A stretch of 44,979 bases of DNA, taken from the NCBI GenBank assembly GCA_037447655.1, contig JBBHKE010002841.1:1-44979 (forward strand), given 5' to 3'. The position numbers and the translations under genes were made by a program. The notes below the pieces were generated by a model, which was not told the origin of the DNA, made no database searches, and worked only from the letters and a program-made list of their open reading frames with translations. This document shows, one piece after another, positions 23,401 through 32,559 of this stretch; position 1 is the first letter of the stretch, and every line of letters begins with the position of its first letter. Source of the stretch: Zygnema cylindricum (lineage: Eukaryota > Streptophyta > Zygnematophyceae > Zygnematales > Zygnemataceae).

Positions 23401-23576
23401 CCTATGAGGACCTCGCTGGTGATTCCCGACTTGAAACTATTCCCAGCAATGGAGCTGATAAGATGAAATTGATTCCACCACAGCAACTTCTCCCACCTCC
23501 ATCAACACGGCAATTACCCTTTCAAAAGAACGGACAACAGAGCCCGCCATCTTTTGAGAACCCTTCCAAAGATTAA
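14428..23576 (+). CDS. CSK: Chloroplast sensor kinase homologue, lacking the ATPase domain
   Basis: CSK is a plastid redox sensor of cyanobacterial origin that adjusts photosystem gene transcription. Eight exons join in phase to 507 aa: 14428-14964, 15417-15590, 16002-16109, 16727-17008, 17159-17224, 21373-21441, 22188-22280 and 23382-23576. The Ser-rich N-terminus suits a transit peptide; an in-frame TGA at 14350 excludes an earlier ATG. A GAF-like sensor region (about 155-275) shows FIALCQAQLELC, VYVRTPESY, LELRCVACHP with two Cys, and ALVLPLAKGTFMVGLLVVER. A helical region follows (VAHTMALACVLDQ, LLVQQTAWQ). The DHp-like segment reads EEVRGPLVAFRALGHMLLPQ, with Glu388 where a histidine kinase has its His, as is known for plant CSK. 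Then comes DIVDAMLLQGDRMKDVFDELQ. Translation stops at TAA 23574, and the roughly 200-residue HATPase domain of other CSKs was not found downstream. The identity is firm; the 3' end of the model is less so. Confidence 0.88.
15291..15440 (+). repeat. Duplicated 3' splice site in CSK intron 1
   Basis: A 60-bp segment at 15291-15351 is repeated 89 bp later at 15380-15440. Each copy ends an intron-like stretch with GATACTGGTGCAG followed by GTTT(T/A)TGTCCGTACACCT. The second copy is the real acceptor (AG 15415-15416) of exon 2; its phase and protein match CSK. The first copy (AG 15326-15327) is a decoy. Reading from it gives eight or nine exon-like codons and then TAA at 15358-15360. Confidence 0.9.
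15633..15847. mobile_element. MITE in CSK intron 2
   Basis: Inverted ends TTACACCGTGAATCGCTATTA and TAATAGCGATTCATGGTGTA bound 215 bp, with TA on both sides. There is no coding capacity. It is a member of the CACCG-ended group found throughout the window. Confidence 0.8.
16215..16508. mobile_element. Two MITE copies facing each other in CSK intron 3
   Basis: Two stretches (about 16215-16332 and 16333-16508) both match the MITE at 21587-21785, in opposite orientation. They share ATTTATGATTT/AAATCATAAAATAG and the end GCCCAT. They meet at a perfect 24-bp palindrome at 16321-16344 centred on TA. The outer right end is GGGCTGTGTA at 16501-16510. The left outer end is worn away. Confidence 0.65.
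17449..17988. mobile_element. MITE copy 1 (540 bp) in CSK intron 5
   Basis: Inverted ends CACCGCGAATCGTTATTAGT and its complement, with the dinucleotide TA just outside both ends (17447-17448, 17989-17990). The interior (CTTGACGTTAATTAAGGTAC, CATATATTAATGTATATAAT) matches the copy at 18285-18774 in the same orientation. There is no protein-coding capacity. Confidence 0.85.
17989..18872 (+). repeat. 49-bp tandem array, interrupted by a MITE
   Basis: Six 49-bp units occupy 17989-18282 and two more occupy 18775-18872. Each begins TAGCGTTGCC or TATCGTTGCC and ends GGCACAATG; the middle carries GGTAC(A/G)GACC and CCGTACGG. MITE copy 2 sits exactly between units 6 and 7. Because 49 is not a multiple of three and the unit has few stops, five overlapping frames stay open for 90-131 codons. 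They are not genes. Confidence 0.9.
18285..18774. mobile_element. MITE copy 2 (490 bp) inserted in the 49-bp array
   Basis: Same ends and interior as copy 1. The left junction reads CACAATGTA then CACCGCG; the right reads CGCGGTG then TAGCGTTGCC. The uninterrupted unit junction next door reads CACAATGTAGCGTTGCC, so the inserted piece is CACCG...CGGTG and the duplicated target is TA. This defines the family ends. Confidence 0.9.
19256..19515 (+). repeat. Dispersed direct repeat in CSK intron 5
   Basis: A block with TTTTCCGTGCGACGCACTCA, CTGTCGACG and GACACTTATT(T/C)TGTACGT occurs at 19256-19330 and again at 19436-19510, 180 bp apart. Confidence 0.85.
20013..20420 (+). repeat. About 120-bp tandem repeat, three and a half units
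   Basis: Units start near 20013, 20135, 20257 and 20358. Each begins (G/T)TAC(C/A)TTTTAGGGT or a variant, then has TAGGGTACATT, CGTACATTCC, GTATATTTGAGTA and GCTGC. TAGGG and GTAC words give the region its character. Divergence between units is substantial. Confidence 0.65.
20891..20963 (+). repeat. Two-copy repeat, about 35 bp
   Basis: GTCACCTGATTTTTACACAT followed by GAATCGTTCG occurs twice in tandem at the 3' part of CSK intron 5. Confidence 0.85.
21587..21785. mobile_element. MITE in CSK intron 6
   Basis: Ends CACCGCCCATCGTTATTAG and CTAATAACGATGGGCGGTG bound 199 bp with TA outside both. This is the cleanest copy of the GCCCATCG subfamily and the reference for the worn copies at 8503 and 16215. 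Confidence 0.88.
22493..22893. mobile_element. Second MITE family (TAGTGTTGTGTATCG ends) in CSK intron 7
   Basis: A 401-bp segment begins TAGTGTTGTGTATCGATA and ends CCGATACACAACACTA. The interior is AT-rich with further inverted words (TTATCGGCGATAA on both sides). No coding capacity. The ends resemble hAT-type MITEs; the flanking octamers do not match convincingly, so the superfamily is uncertain. Confidence 0.7.
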
Positions 23577-24181
23577 AGTGAGTTATTCCAATGCTGCGGT
23601 TATTAATTCCAAAGCCGCAAGGTTTTCAATATTTTTGCTATTTAAGGCCTTCATCTGCTTGGGCTATTCTTCCAATGTTATCATATAAGCTGGTGAGGGA
23701 CAGTCAGATCCAAATCTTGCCACTCACAACAGTCACTCAGAGTAATATTGATTATTAATATTGCGATATTAAAAACAGCCGATTATTTCTTTTGTGGGGA
23801 TTTATGGAGCAGGTTGGGCAAATGGGGGACATTGTATTACTATAGCTTTGAGAAGAGTGCACTTTGAGGTGAGTTAGTTATTATGGGCTACAGGTTTTTT
23901 CTGAATGACAAGGTGTCAATAATAGCCTTGAAGTGCGGTACGCTGTGAATCGTTCTTTAGGTAAAGAAATTATTAGCTTGGGGTTTATATTAGTGTTTTT
24001 AATCGTCAAGAAAAATAAAAAATCACATTGATATGTTGAGGTTCGAGGGTTAAAAATTAAGGGTACCGTTAGAGTGTCATTGACGCTAATAACGGTACCT
24101 AGTGTACTTATGTTTCTGGATGAAGTTTCAACATTGAAAACTGCTGTTTTCAAAAAAAAAAAACAAACTGTAAACCAAACC

Positions 24182-24262
24182 AAGGAGGAGGGACGAGAGA
24201 GGGAGTGTAGTGGAGAAGAGAGTGAGTGAGAGAAGAGGCGAGAGAGAGGAGTGACAGTAAAA
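24182..24262 (+). repeat. Polypurine GA-rich tract
   Basis: About 80 bases of almost only A and G (GAGAGAGGGAG, GAGTGAGTGAGAGAAGAGG). It is simple sequence with potential for triplex formation. Confidence 0.75.
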
Positions 24263-24812
24263 TGGTGCGGGCTTTGGAAGGAGTGGAGAAAATTTAAAGG
24301 ATTTAAGTCGTGACTATTGTGGCTGACTAATAGTGGGACGTGCAGGTGGGAGGAGACCTATTGTATGATCTGCTTCTTGTAGATCTTGATATACTGGGCT
24401 ATCATCTATGACATAAAGGCAGTCATTGCCCCCCGTATTGAGTGTTGGGCAGTGTCTGGGAATTCTAAAGACCGGGTATATTAGCAGAGCATTCTCTCTC
24501 TCTTTTGTATATTCTGCAGTTTGCGTTGGCGAGAAGTTTCTTTTTGGTTCTTTTGGGACGAAAGAAGGCGTAGAGGTCGACAGGGTACGTGGAATGTTGT
24601 ACGGTGTACATATGGATTTTTGCGGCATTTGTTATTTTTTTATACATTGAGGAAATACAAGCAGGTTTTTTTTTTGGGTGAAGGTTTTGTATTTTTTAAT
24701 GGATTGCGGCAAAATAGATTGCAGAGCTCTCCTGTAGATACTCTCAGCAAAAATTTGTTAATGATAGCCCCAACTTGTGAAGTTAGCTCTTAAATTGAAA
24801 GCAATAACTTAA

Positions 24813-25000
24813 AGAATGCAACAATAATGCAAATGCAACAGAATGCAATACAGCGTAATACAGTATAATATATTACAATACAATACAATCAAAAATAATA
24901 TAATATATTACAATATAGTGCATTACCATACAATACAGTATGATAGAATAAAATATACAATGTAATATATGACAATGCAATACAATATGATACAAAACAA
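24813..25000 (+). repeat. Degenerate ATACAAT simple repeat
   Basis: Variants of AATACA, AATATA and AATGCA fill the stretch. A shorter patch of the same type lies at 22712-22762. Confidence 0.8.
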
Positions 25001-26949
25001 AGCCATATTCTGGTCTATGTTATTGTCTTTTTTTCTTTCAATTTTTCACCAGTTCAAGGTTAACCAGTTGATTTATATCGGTAGAACTTGTGGTTCGTAT
25101 TTTTGTTCAAATTTCTGTTTTTTATTCTATCAGATAAAACAGATTACAACTAACTTTCACATATTTCAGTGTGAATAAAAGTTACTTTGGTTGTATGCCA
25201 AAGCATTTAAGATAATTATTCTTGACAGTCAGTAAATTTTAGTTTGTTCACCTCACGCCTGATTGCCCAATGATATGGAAAGGAATATGTTCGGCTTTCT
25301 CTTCAAGTAATTGCTCCTAGATGGTAGCCATTCATGTTATCTTTTGGCTGGATGTTATCTTTCTACACCGAGCCACTCCCTAAATTTTTTAAAATGTAGT
25401 ACATTGGTATGTCAATTAATATCTTTGGAAAAGTGAGTATTAACCCATGGCTGTTCGGTTAGTGTACACTGTGAGCCATTCTTAGCATTAAGAAATGTAG
25501 AATGCAGGGATTATTTCAATGCTATTCGTTCTAATTTTGGTCAGAACAATGTTGACAACATTGAACTTCGTGCTTTTCATTTTGAGTTTGGGTGCTTTTA
25601 TTTTTCCTTGTTGTTTTCTTTTTGTTTTTGTTGTGCTGTTATTTTACTCCCCTGCTGGTAGTTTTTCAGTTTCGGCCATGCCACCCCTTTTGTACCCCCG
25701 GACTCAGATGGTTTACCATCGTGCTTTTTAATTTATCCTGCGTATTTACATTGAACTAGTGTGAAGAAAAGAACAATTAGTAATATGACTGGAATTTTAC
25801 ATTCAGAGTTTCTAGAAAAAATCGGCGAAGGATGAATGTTATTAAGCTGAAAACGGTTCAAACAATTTGCTGGACAAAGTCGTCTTGTACTATTGTTGAT
25901 AAATGACCCCACTCTGACTCACGGTGGACCAATTTGTATCTACAAATGCTCTAGTAATAACTGCCGTTGAGGCTAGCATGGAAACAGCAAATTCAACTCC
26001 CTAAATAGTTGTTGTTGTTTGTACCTTTCTGTTCACTCAGGTTGCCAGAAGTTGCTGTTGCTGTAACAAAAGGTTACTTAACACAAACGAACAAGGGAAC
26101 GTCGAGCTAGAGTGTAATTAAGTGAATGATCTTTGACTCATAACGTTTAGGAAAATGTTACTACAGAGTTAACATGCCATCAAGCGTTATTTCAGGAAGT
26201 AAGGCTGCACCTTGTAAAGCGAAATTATAAGTAGGCTAGCATGTTTGTCCTAGCAGCATGCACATTAGTATAAGAAAAAAAAATAGCATCTTTATCGATA
26301 GTGAGCATGTTCACCTAAAAATCCATGGCTCTGAACAACAGATTATATTGAAGTCAGCTGACAACGTAAGAACATTCAACAGTCAAAACAGCTGCATGTA
26401 TTTTTTACCTTAAGAAAGTCAATACAAAAGCCGCACAAGGCTTCACTTGTTTCCACTTCTCCATTTGACGTGATGTCTAGAAAATTGATTTTAAGGAAGA
26501 TGATATAATTTTGACGAATTGGTCCAGAAACTTAGAGAAGTAGAGAACATGCGCCCAACAATCAAGATTGTCATGTCACATGATGGCATGACCTTTCAAG
26601 TACGGTCGGACGAAAATTTGAGAGGTTGACCACACGCGCGTACTATACCCTCCAAAAAAGGAACAGTCGTGCCCTTCCCATTGGTTTAATAAACTTTCTC
26701 ACACGAGCCATCGCGAATGCTGGTGGTTCCATAAGAACGGCAAAAGCGCGCTAACTAAGAAAATAGACGGCCCAAAAATGATTCAGATGGTGCCACGAAA
26801 ACGATTTCTGTATGATTTTTAAGAACGCGAGGCTCCATCAACGGTCACCCTTTCATGATCGACACAGTAAATAGTTGCGGGCAGCTCAAAAACATTTGGG
26901 CGCGAACTGTGAGTGACAAGACTGGATTGGGGCTTTCGAGTTTCATAAC

Positions 26950-27130
26950 GTGGCAGCACGTGGCGCCTTCGCTGCCAGCGTGGACATATCCATTGGCGCC
27001 AATGGTCTGTCCGCACGTGTTGGGCTCCTGAACGTCTCTTGGCTCCTTTTGTTTCTTCTCCTCTCCCATCTTCGTAAGCTTTATTTTGTATCTGCAGCAT
27101 TTTGTCTTCCTTAACATTTCTTGAAGCGCC
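26950..27130 (+). promoter_or_regulatory. BCCP proximal promoter and 5' UTR
   Basis: CACGTG occurs at 26957-26962 and 27014-27019. At 26967-26980, CTTCG-(7 bases)-CG fits the AW-box consensus CnTnG(n7)CG, the WRINKLED1 site found upstream of plant fatty-acid synthesis genes including BCCP and plastid pyruvate kinase. It lies about 150 bases before the ATG. The consensus has only seven fixed bases, so chance cannot be excluded. Confidence 0.45.
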
Positions 27131-29867
27131 ATGGCTGCCTCTTCCCGTGCCGCTCTTGCTGTCGCTCTAACAGCCTCTCTCGCTCCTGAAGCAGCAACTT
27201 CGGAGCTTCGTACAGTAGCGGCCGTAAATGGCTCTTCTAAAGGACCACAAGGAGCCATTAGAGGCCTGAGTGCAGTGTCCTCCCGTCCTTGCACAGTCAG
27301 TAAAGCATTTCTCCAGCTTCTTTTACTGTCTTCATTATTGTGAATTTTGTTCGCAACTGCTCCTAAATGCTTGATATCCAGTAAAATGTATCTTTATGTT
27401 TGTGCAGTGTTTTATGTTTAGGAAGTTGTTCAACTCACTTAAAAAATGCAGATGACGCTGCTTTTATATTAACTGGTCCTTCTGACGATACGGTGTTGTA
27501 GTAGGTTTTTTCTGCACAATCATTAGCGGGCTTTCAACATGTGTGGATATGCCGATGAGTTGATACATATTATTAGCCTGTCAATGAATGTGACTCATTT
27601 GGAAGAAAATGTTTTCTGACAGGGCATTGCTCAGCTCCGACCTCGGACTATCAGCTGTTCGGCAAATGTTAACGATGTAAGTTTTTCTTGACTGCTGTTG
27701 TGCTCCTCTTACTTCTTTTTTCTTACTGGCTTGGGCGGCTCGTTCTCTATGCAGTGATCTTGCTGTGGTTAAGTGAGCTCCATTTTTTCCTTGTAAAGAT
27801 CAAAATGCCACTTCGTCCAGCAGGCATTACCTCCCATTCAAGAACTAACACACATTTGTAATATTGAAGTTGAACTTAGCCCTAATGTTAATTCCTCCTT
27901 TTCTTGTATCACCTCATATACATGGCTGTGGACAAGTTTCTGGTTCTTATTTGTGTACATTGGTCGTGTTTCTGTACATTGCTTTTCCTTCAGGTTGCTG
28001 TCAGTACAGCTCCTGTCACCGAAGTCCCTGCCAGCAGTCCTGAAAGCAGTAATGGTGCTCAGATTCAGGAGACATCTACATTCATCTCAGATGTCGCCAA
28101 CCTTGTCAAGTAAGTGAAGAATGCTCTCCATTTCAAGTGATGAGTGCTCCCTATTTGAAGAGTGCTATTCAATTTTAATGAAAAATGCTCTCCATTTGAA
28201 GTGAAGAATGCTCTCCATTTTACCATTTTATCAGGATGGCAAGCGCTCAATAGGTTTAGCCAAGTCCTCATTGGTTGAAATATGTTTTCAGGACATTATT
28301 ATTCTTGTAAGTTTGTGGAGACACCCTGATTGTTCTCACATGCCATTGTTTTTTTTTCTGCTTAAACCGCAAAATATGGCTATGTTGGCTTCTTGATATT
28401 TACGGTCCACTCAATTCTGACTCCTCGTTGAGTTCCTCATTGAGGCTGAGGGTCATGTCTCATTTTGTTGTAAATAGGATTCGAGGTTTCCAAGATTTTA
28501 TGCTTCAGGACGCTTTCTTAATCTTGTCATTTGCCATAGAGTTTTGTTTTGTTTCGTTTACTGGCCATGTACACGCCTTGATGAAACTTAAAGATTTTGC
28601 TGCCTTTTGAAAAATCAGGTTGGTTGACTCTCGAGATATAGTCGAATTGGAATTGAAGCACAAGAAGTACGAAATTGTGATTCGCAAAAAGGAGGCTCTG
28701 AAGCAAGAGGGATTTCACCAGAGTATGCCTGGACCTCATGTTATGGCCCACACTACATGGCCCCAGTATGCCCCTCAGCCCATCCAAGCTGCTCCAGCTT
28801 CTGCTCCACCTCCTGCACAGGAGGCTCCCCCTGCCCCCTCTGCTCCTTCCGCGCCGGCTCCAGCACCAGCTGCCCCGAGCCAGCCACCTATGCGATCGCC
28901 TATGGCTGGAACTTTTTACCGATCACCGGCTCCTGGCGAGCCTCCCTTTGTGAAGGTCAGCATTTTACTGGTTGAAACTTCGTTAATTGTGCGAAAACAG
29001 GAACGCTATATGTGGTCTCTCCATATTGTCCGCACATAATACGGTATAATGTGGGTATAGGATGGGGTGACTGCGTATAGCGTTTCCATTTTTTTAACAT
29101 ATTTGACCATTAAACAGAGTTTCTGCACTCCAACTCAAATGCAGATGCGTGACTTCACATAGTAGGTTTTTTTTTAAATAATTTCAAACCATCTGCTATT
29201 TGTAGTAACAGCAGAAAAAGCCATCTACATTTAACCCTGTTGGTTGGTAGTCCTCTGGTGTTGTGGCATATGTATGCATCCGCATTTTAAAACTGACAAT
29301 TCTGTTTTTTGCTTGCAGGTTGGAGACCGTGTGCAGAAAGGTCAAGTGATTTGCATTGTGGAAGCGATGAAGCTGATGAACGAGATTGAGGTGCCCACTT
29401 CTCCAAGTTCCTTTATGAAGCCATTTTTGAGAATGTTGCAGGCGCTCAATTTGATTATGGCAAAATTTCAGTTTAGTTCCCATATTGCAGTAGTTTCTGC
29501 TTTTAGAGGTTGCGGCAGTGTTTTGTTTTTTTTTTATATTTCTATATATGATGTTTTCTTCCGAATGATTATACACGATTGTTATTATATACGATTATAT
29601 ATTATTGGCTCTTTTGTTGCTTACATGTGCCATTGGCTGGTTTGCAGGCCGATCGATCTGGAACCATTGTGGACCTTCTTCTCCCTGATGCCTCACCAGT
29701 GGCTATTGACACGGTCAGCCCTTGCCTTTCAAACTCAATTTGAGCTCTTTCGTTCATTTTTGTTGTCTTTGGGATTTGGTGATGTTGCTATACTTTTTGC
29801 CATCTTTTCAGAACTTCTGATACTGTCGCTGGTTTGTGTGCAGGCCTTGTTTGCGATCGAGCCTTGA
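27131..29867 (+). CDS. BCCP: Biotin carboxyl carrier protein of plastid acetyl-CoA carboxylase
   Basis: Carries biotin for heteromeric acetyl-CoA carboxylase in the plastid stroma (acetyl-CoA to malonyl-CoA). Seven exons give 277 aa in phase: 27131-27295, 27623-27676, 27994-28109, 28619-28955, 29319-29390, 29648-29713 and 29844-29867. Exon 1 is Ala/Ser-rich, a transit peptide, with ATG in strong context (gccATGG). Residues about 112-135 read KLVDSRDIVELELKH and IVIRKKEAL, conserved in BCCP. A Pro/Ala-rich hinge follows, then SPMAGTFYRSPAPGEPPF and the biotin site EAMKLM with its lysine. The last two exons encode the end of the lipoyl-like fold (ADRSGTIVDLLLPDASPV, then ALFAIEP). The exon 1 donor is GTCAGT, chosen because GTAAAG four bases later breaks the frame; the exon 5 donor GTGCCC is weak. 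Length is normal for the plant family (about 280 aa). Confidence 0.95.
28109..28232 (+). repeat. Splice-donor-like 23-bp repeat at the start of BCCP intron 3
   Basis: The real donor reads CAA then GTAAGTGAAGAATGCTCTCC. Four more imperfect copies of AAGTGAAGAATGCTCTCCATTTG follow directly, so the junction sequence itself is part of the repeat unit. Copies at about 28135 and 28198 keep AAGTGA. Confidence 0.75.
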
Positions 29868-31870
29868 TTGCAAATTATTGCGCAGGACATTCGTTCAAAG
29901 CAGTTGTTTGGGCGAGGCAAAAGAATGTCAGTTTTGTCTTAATAGAAATAGCCTCGGAACAAGGTCTTCTTAATGCTTTAGAAACTTGGGAGTGGAGATT
30001 TGCATTTGGATCTCTCGAAAAGGCTGATAAGGTGTACAACCTCAAAAAGGTACTGTAACTATGCTTGTGAGAGTTGACCTTTAGGGTAGAAGTTGGAATA
30101 GATGGTTTTAACAGATAAATCTGTTAATGAACAGTAGTTGATCAACAGAGTAAGTACTCTCGTACAGAACCATCTGTGGCTTGGTTACTAAGCGGTTAAA
30201 GTTGACTTCGGTCGTTATAATTTAGAAGTAGGCTCAAGTTGTAGATTGTGTTCCATGACAGTTCTTGCTCGTAAAATATTTTTTTGTATTTTTGGTATCT
30301 TAATTGGTAATTTGTGGTGTTGGTGGTTTTGTGTGGTCCTGATTTCTTACTTTCCTCAAGTCTGGGAATTCTCTTTGAGCAATGTCATGTTTCTCAGAAT
30401 GGACCTCAATTATATTGTGTCAGGAAGGGTACCATAGCGTGGGTTTTATATTAGTCTGACTGATTTTAATTCAGTTCCGAATGATGTGACTGAACCACTC
30501 TTAGGCTGTTCAGAAAAAAAACCAGTGGCATTACCGCTGTAATGCTAAAAACCTTGAAAAACCTAAGGCTAATAAGTATTCACGGTGGTCAATTATGCTG
30601 TATGGCTCGTCCTTTCCGGATTTGTTTTAAAGTAATACTGGGAACTTCTTACCCATCGTCTTTATCTTGGATCACAGATTTTACTGTTACATGTCCATGA
30701 AAAACAAGCACTTGAGCCACTTGCTCTTCTTTGGACAGTCACACAGCATAGTTAGTGAGAAGTTCTACAGGACATTTTCTTTTTCGCCTTTTGGCGATTT
30801 TGCTTGCCTCAGAGCTGGAAATTTTCAGGTTTCTAAGAGTCGGAAAGCTGTGAAATACTATGCCGAACCTTTTCAAGTACGAAAGAGCATGTTGAACCTG
30901 TTTCCCAGTTCAATAGAGCCACAGAAGTTTCGTAGTCATTTTTTTTCCTACTTCCCCTGTCTGGGAGCCTTAGAATGGCTTCACCTTTTGACTCCACTCC
31001 CTAGATTGGTGAGCTGTTGATTTATTGGCTGTCTTTGATGTGGCCCATCAGCGAACTGTTTAGGAAAACACTATAATGCTGGTTGACTCAGCCTTTCTTT
31101 TGTCTTATTAAAAGCTAGTAGGCTTGGATAGGCTTTGTTTTTCTCTTTTTTGGTTCGGATACTCCAACATTTTCTGAAATGTTACGCGGGAGTGACTTTG
31201 TTATACCATACTCATTATAACTAGTTCTCCAAAGGTTCCTCTAATTTTTTGAGGTAGGATTTTAGGCGTGTTTTTTTCTTCAGCAATCTTATGGAGTGTT
31301 TACAATGACAGAAAAATCTTATTTTCAGTATGATGTTTCAGAACATATGAAAACATAAATTTGTCACAAATTTGTCAATCCAACAATACATAATTTCTGC
31401 TCTTAAGCAAGTGCACACTAATAGGACAACGCTTTCTGTCGATGCATTAAAATGGTTGACCATTGGGCTTTTTAATATAGCGATCGTTTTCAATATAAAA
31501 AGTTTGTTGGGAGGTTTAAATAGGCAATACTTTACAAATAATGATTCACTCTGTTAAACTTTATTAATATGTATGACCCGATGCTAAAACCATAGGAAAA
31601 AATAAGAAAAGGAAAAACGAAACTGAAAAAGCACATATGGGTGGAAACAAACAAGAAGGAGAAACAGGAATATTCAAAGCCGGAATTACCTAACCAAACT
31701 TCATGATAGCTAGAAAAACTGGTAAATGTCCAAGACTGAAAAACTACAAGCACGGCAACATAAAACAAAGAGCAATGTGAACACAGAAAAATGGCAAGTA
31801 AAATAAAAGCAAAAAAACCCAAAAAAAAAACACGGCAATTCACTTAAACCAAAATTACAACTCCAGCCAC
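29868..31870. other. Intergenic, BCCP 3' flank
   Basis: It includes the BCCP 3' UTR (end not placed) and a MITE-like element at 30430-30589. A 117-codon plus-strand frame (30667-31020) has no motif I recognise. Nothing else is visible. Confidence 0.5.
30430..30589. mobile_element. Worn MITE downstream of BCCP
   Basis: The left end ACCATAGCGTGGG...TATTAGTC and right end GGCTAATAAGTATTCACGGTGGT are imperfect inverted copies resembling the CACCGTGAAT...TATTAG ends of the other MITEs. Confidence 0.5.
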
Positions 31871-31879
31871 CACACAATT

Positions 31880-32540
31880 AAATATCTACAAAGAGTAACT
31901 CGTAAGTCCCCCCAACCCGGCACGCTGAGGGAGTTTTGGGAAACGTCGACGATCCATAACCACAATAGCCGATCGAAGGCGAATAGAAGTTGAACTCGCT
32001 GTAAAGCCACAAATTAACGTTGACGATAAAAAGAAGTAAGGACCGAAGGAGGAGGGCTCCCAGATCCTCGTCGCTCGAAAGCGCGCCGGGTACACGTACG
32101 GAGAAACTTGTCCAACGCAACACCCAAACTACCATAGATCTCGACCACCATCGGAATAAAGTCATCCATAGGGTCTCGGTGTGCATAATCACACTCCTTC
32201 GCCTTAGCGGCATCAGGGGCGGCCACCCCAACATGTCGAGCTGCCTGATTAACGACCGTAGCCGAAGTAGGGTTTGCCAAAACAATGTCACCAAAGATGC
32301 GACGAGCACCATCGAGCAAAACAAAATCAATCCGACGCGAGGGAATAATGTGAGAAACTTCCCGACGCACAGAAAAGCCCCCCTCCGCAGCAATAGTCGC
32401 AACGGCGTGTCGTGTGCCTGAATCAATTCTCCACCATGGGAGCAACAAAGCAAAAGGATGCCATCGGGCTCCAAGACACGACCACAAGTGAGAGCCAAGC
32501 AAAGGAGGATGGGGGGAGGCCAAGGTGAGAACGGAGAACT
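31880..32540 (-). pseudogene. Non-LTR retroelement C-terminal fragment, copy A
   Basis: On the minus strand a 169-codon frame (32523-32014) contains HAVATIAAEGGFSV, SRRIDFVLLDGARR, FGDIVLANPTSA, AAPDAAKAKECDYAHRDP and FIPMVVEIYGSLG. From memory this resembles the region after reverse transcriptase in plant non-LTR elements: a nuclease-like fold with a conserved RRxD and a KE...Y motif. The fragment continues to about 31880 in another frame. No reverse transcriptase is present. The class assignment is moderate. Confidence 0.5.
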
Positions 32541-32559
32541 ACTATAAGCAAGCTCTCAC

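Larger units (their letters stand above)
23577..26700. other. CSK 3' flank and intergenic; no exon recognised
   Basis: I looked for the missing CSK ATPase domain (the N-box and DDDGPD-type blocks) on the plus strand and saw nothing. Contents: a worn MITE-like stretch (23940-24110, with TATTAGTGTTTTTAA and GACGCTAATAACGG), a polypurine run (24182-24262), an (ATACA)-like simple repeat (24813-25000), and T-rich DNA. A 104-codon minus-strand frame near 24314-24628 has no recognisable motif. Confidence 0.5.

Noticed and set aside
24314-24628. 104-codon minus-strand frame in the CSK-BCCP gap
   Set aside because: No motif, no homology recognised and wrong strand for the missing CSK domain.
26819-27294. 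Minus-strand open frames over the BCCP start
   Set aside because: They are antisense to BCCP exon 1 and promoter and have no motif.
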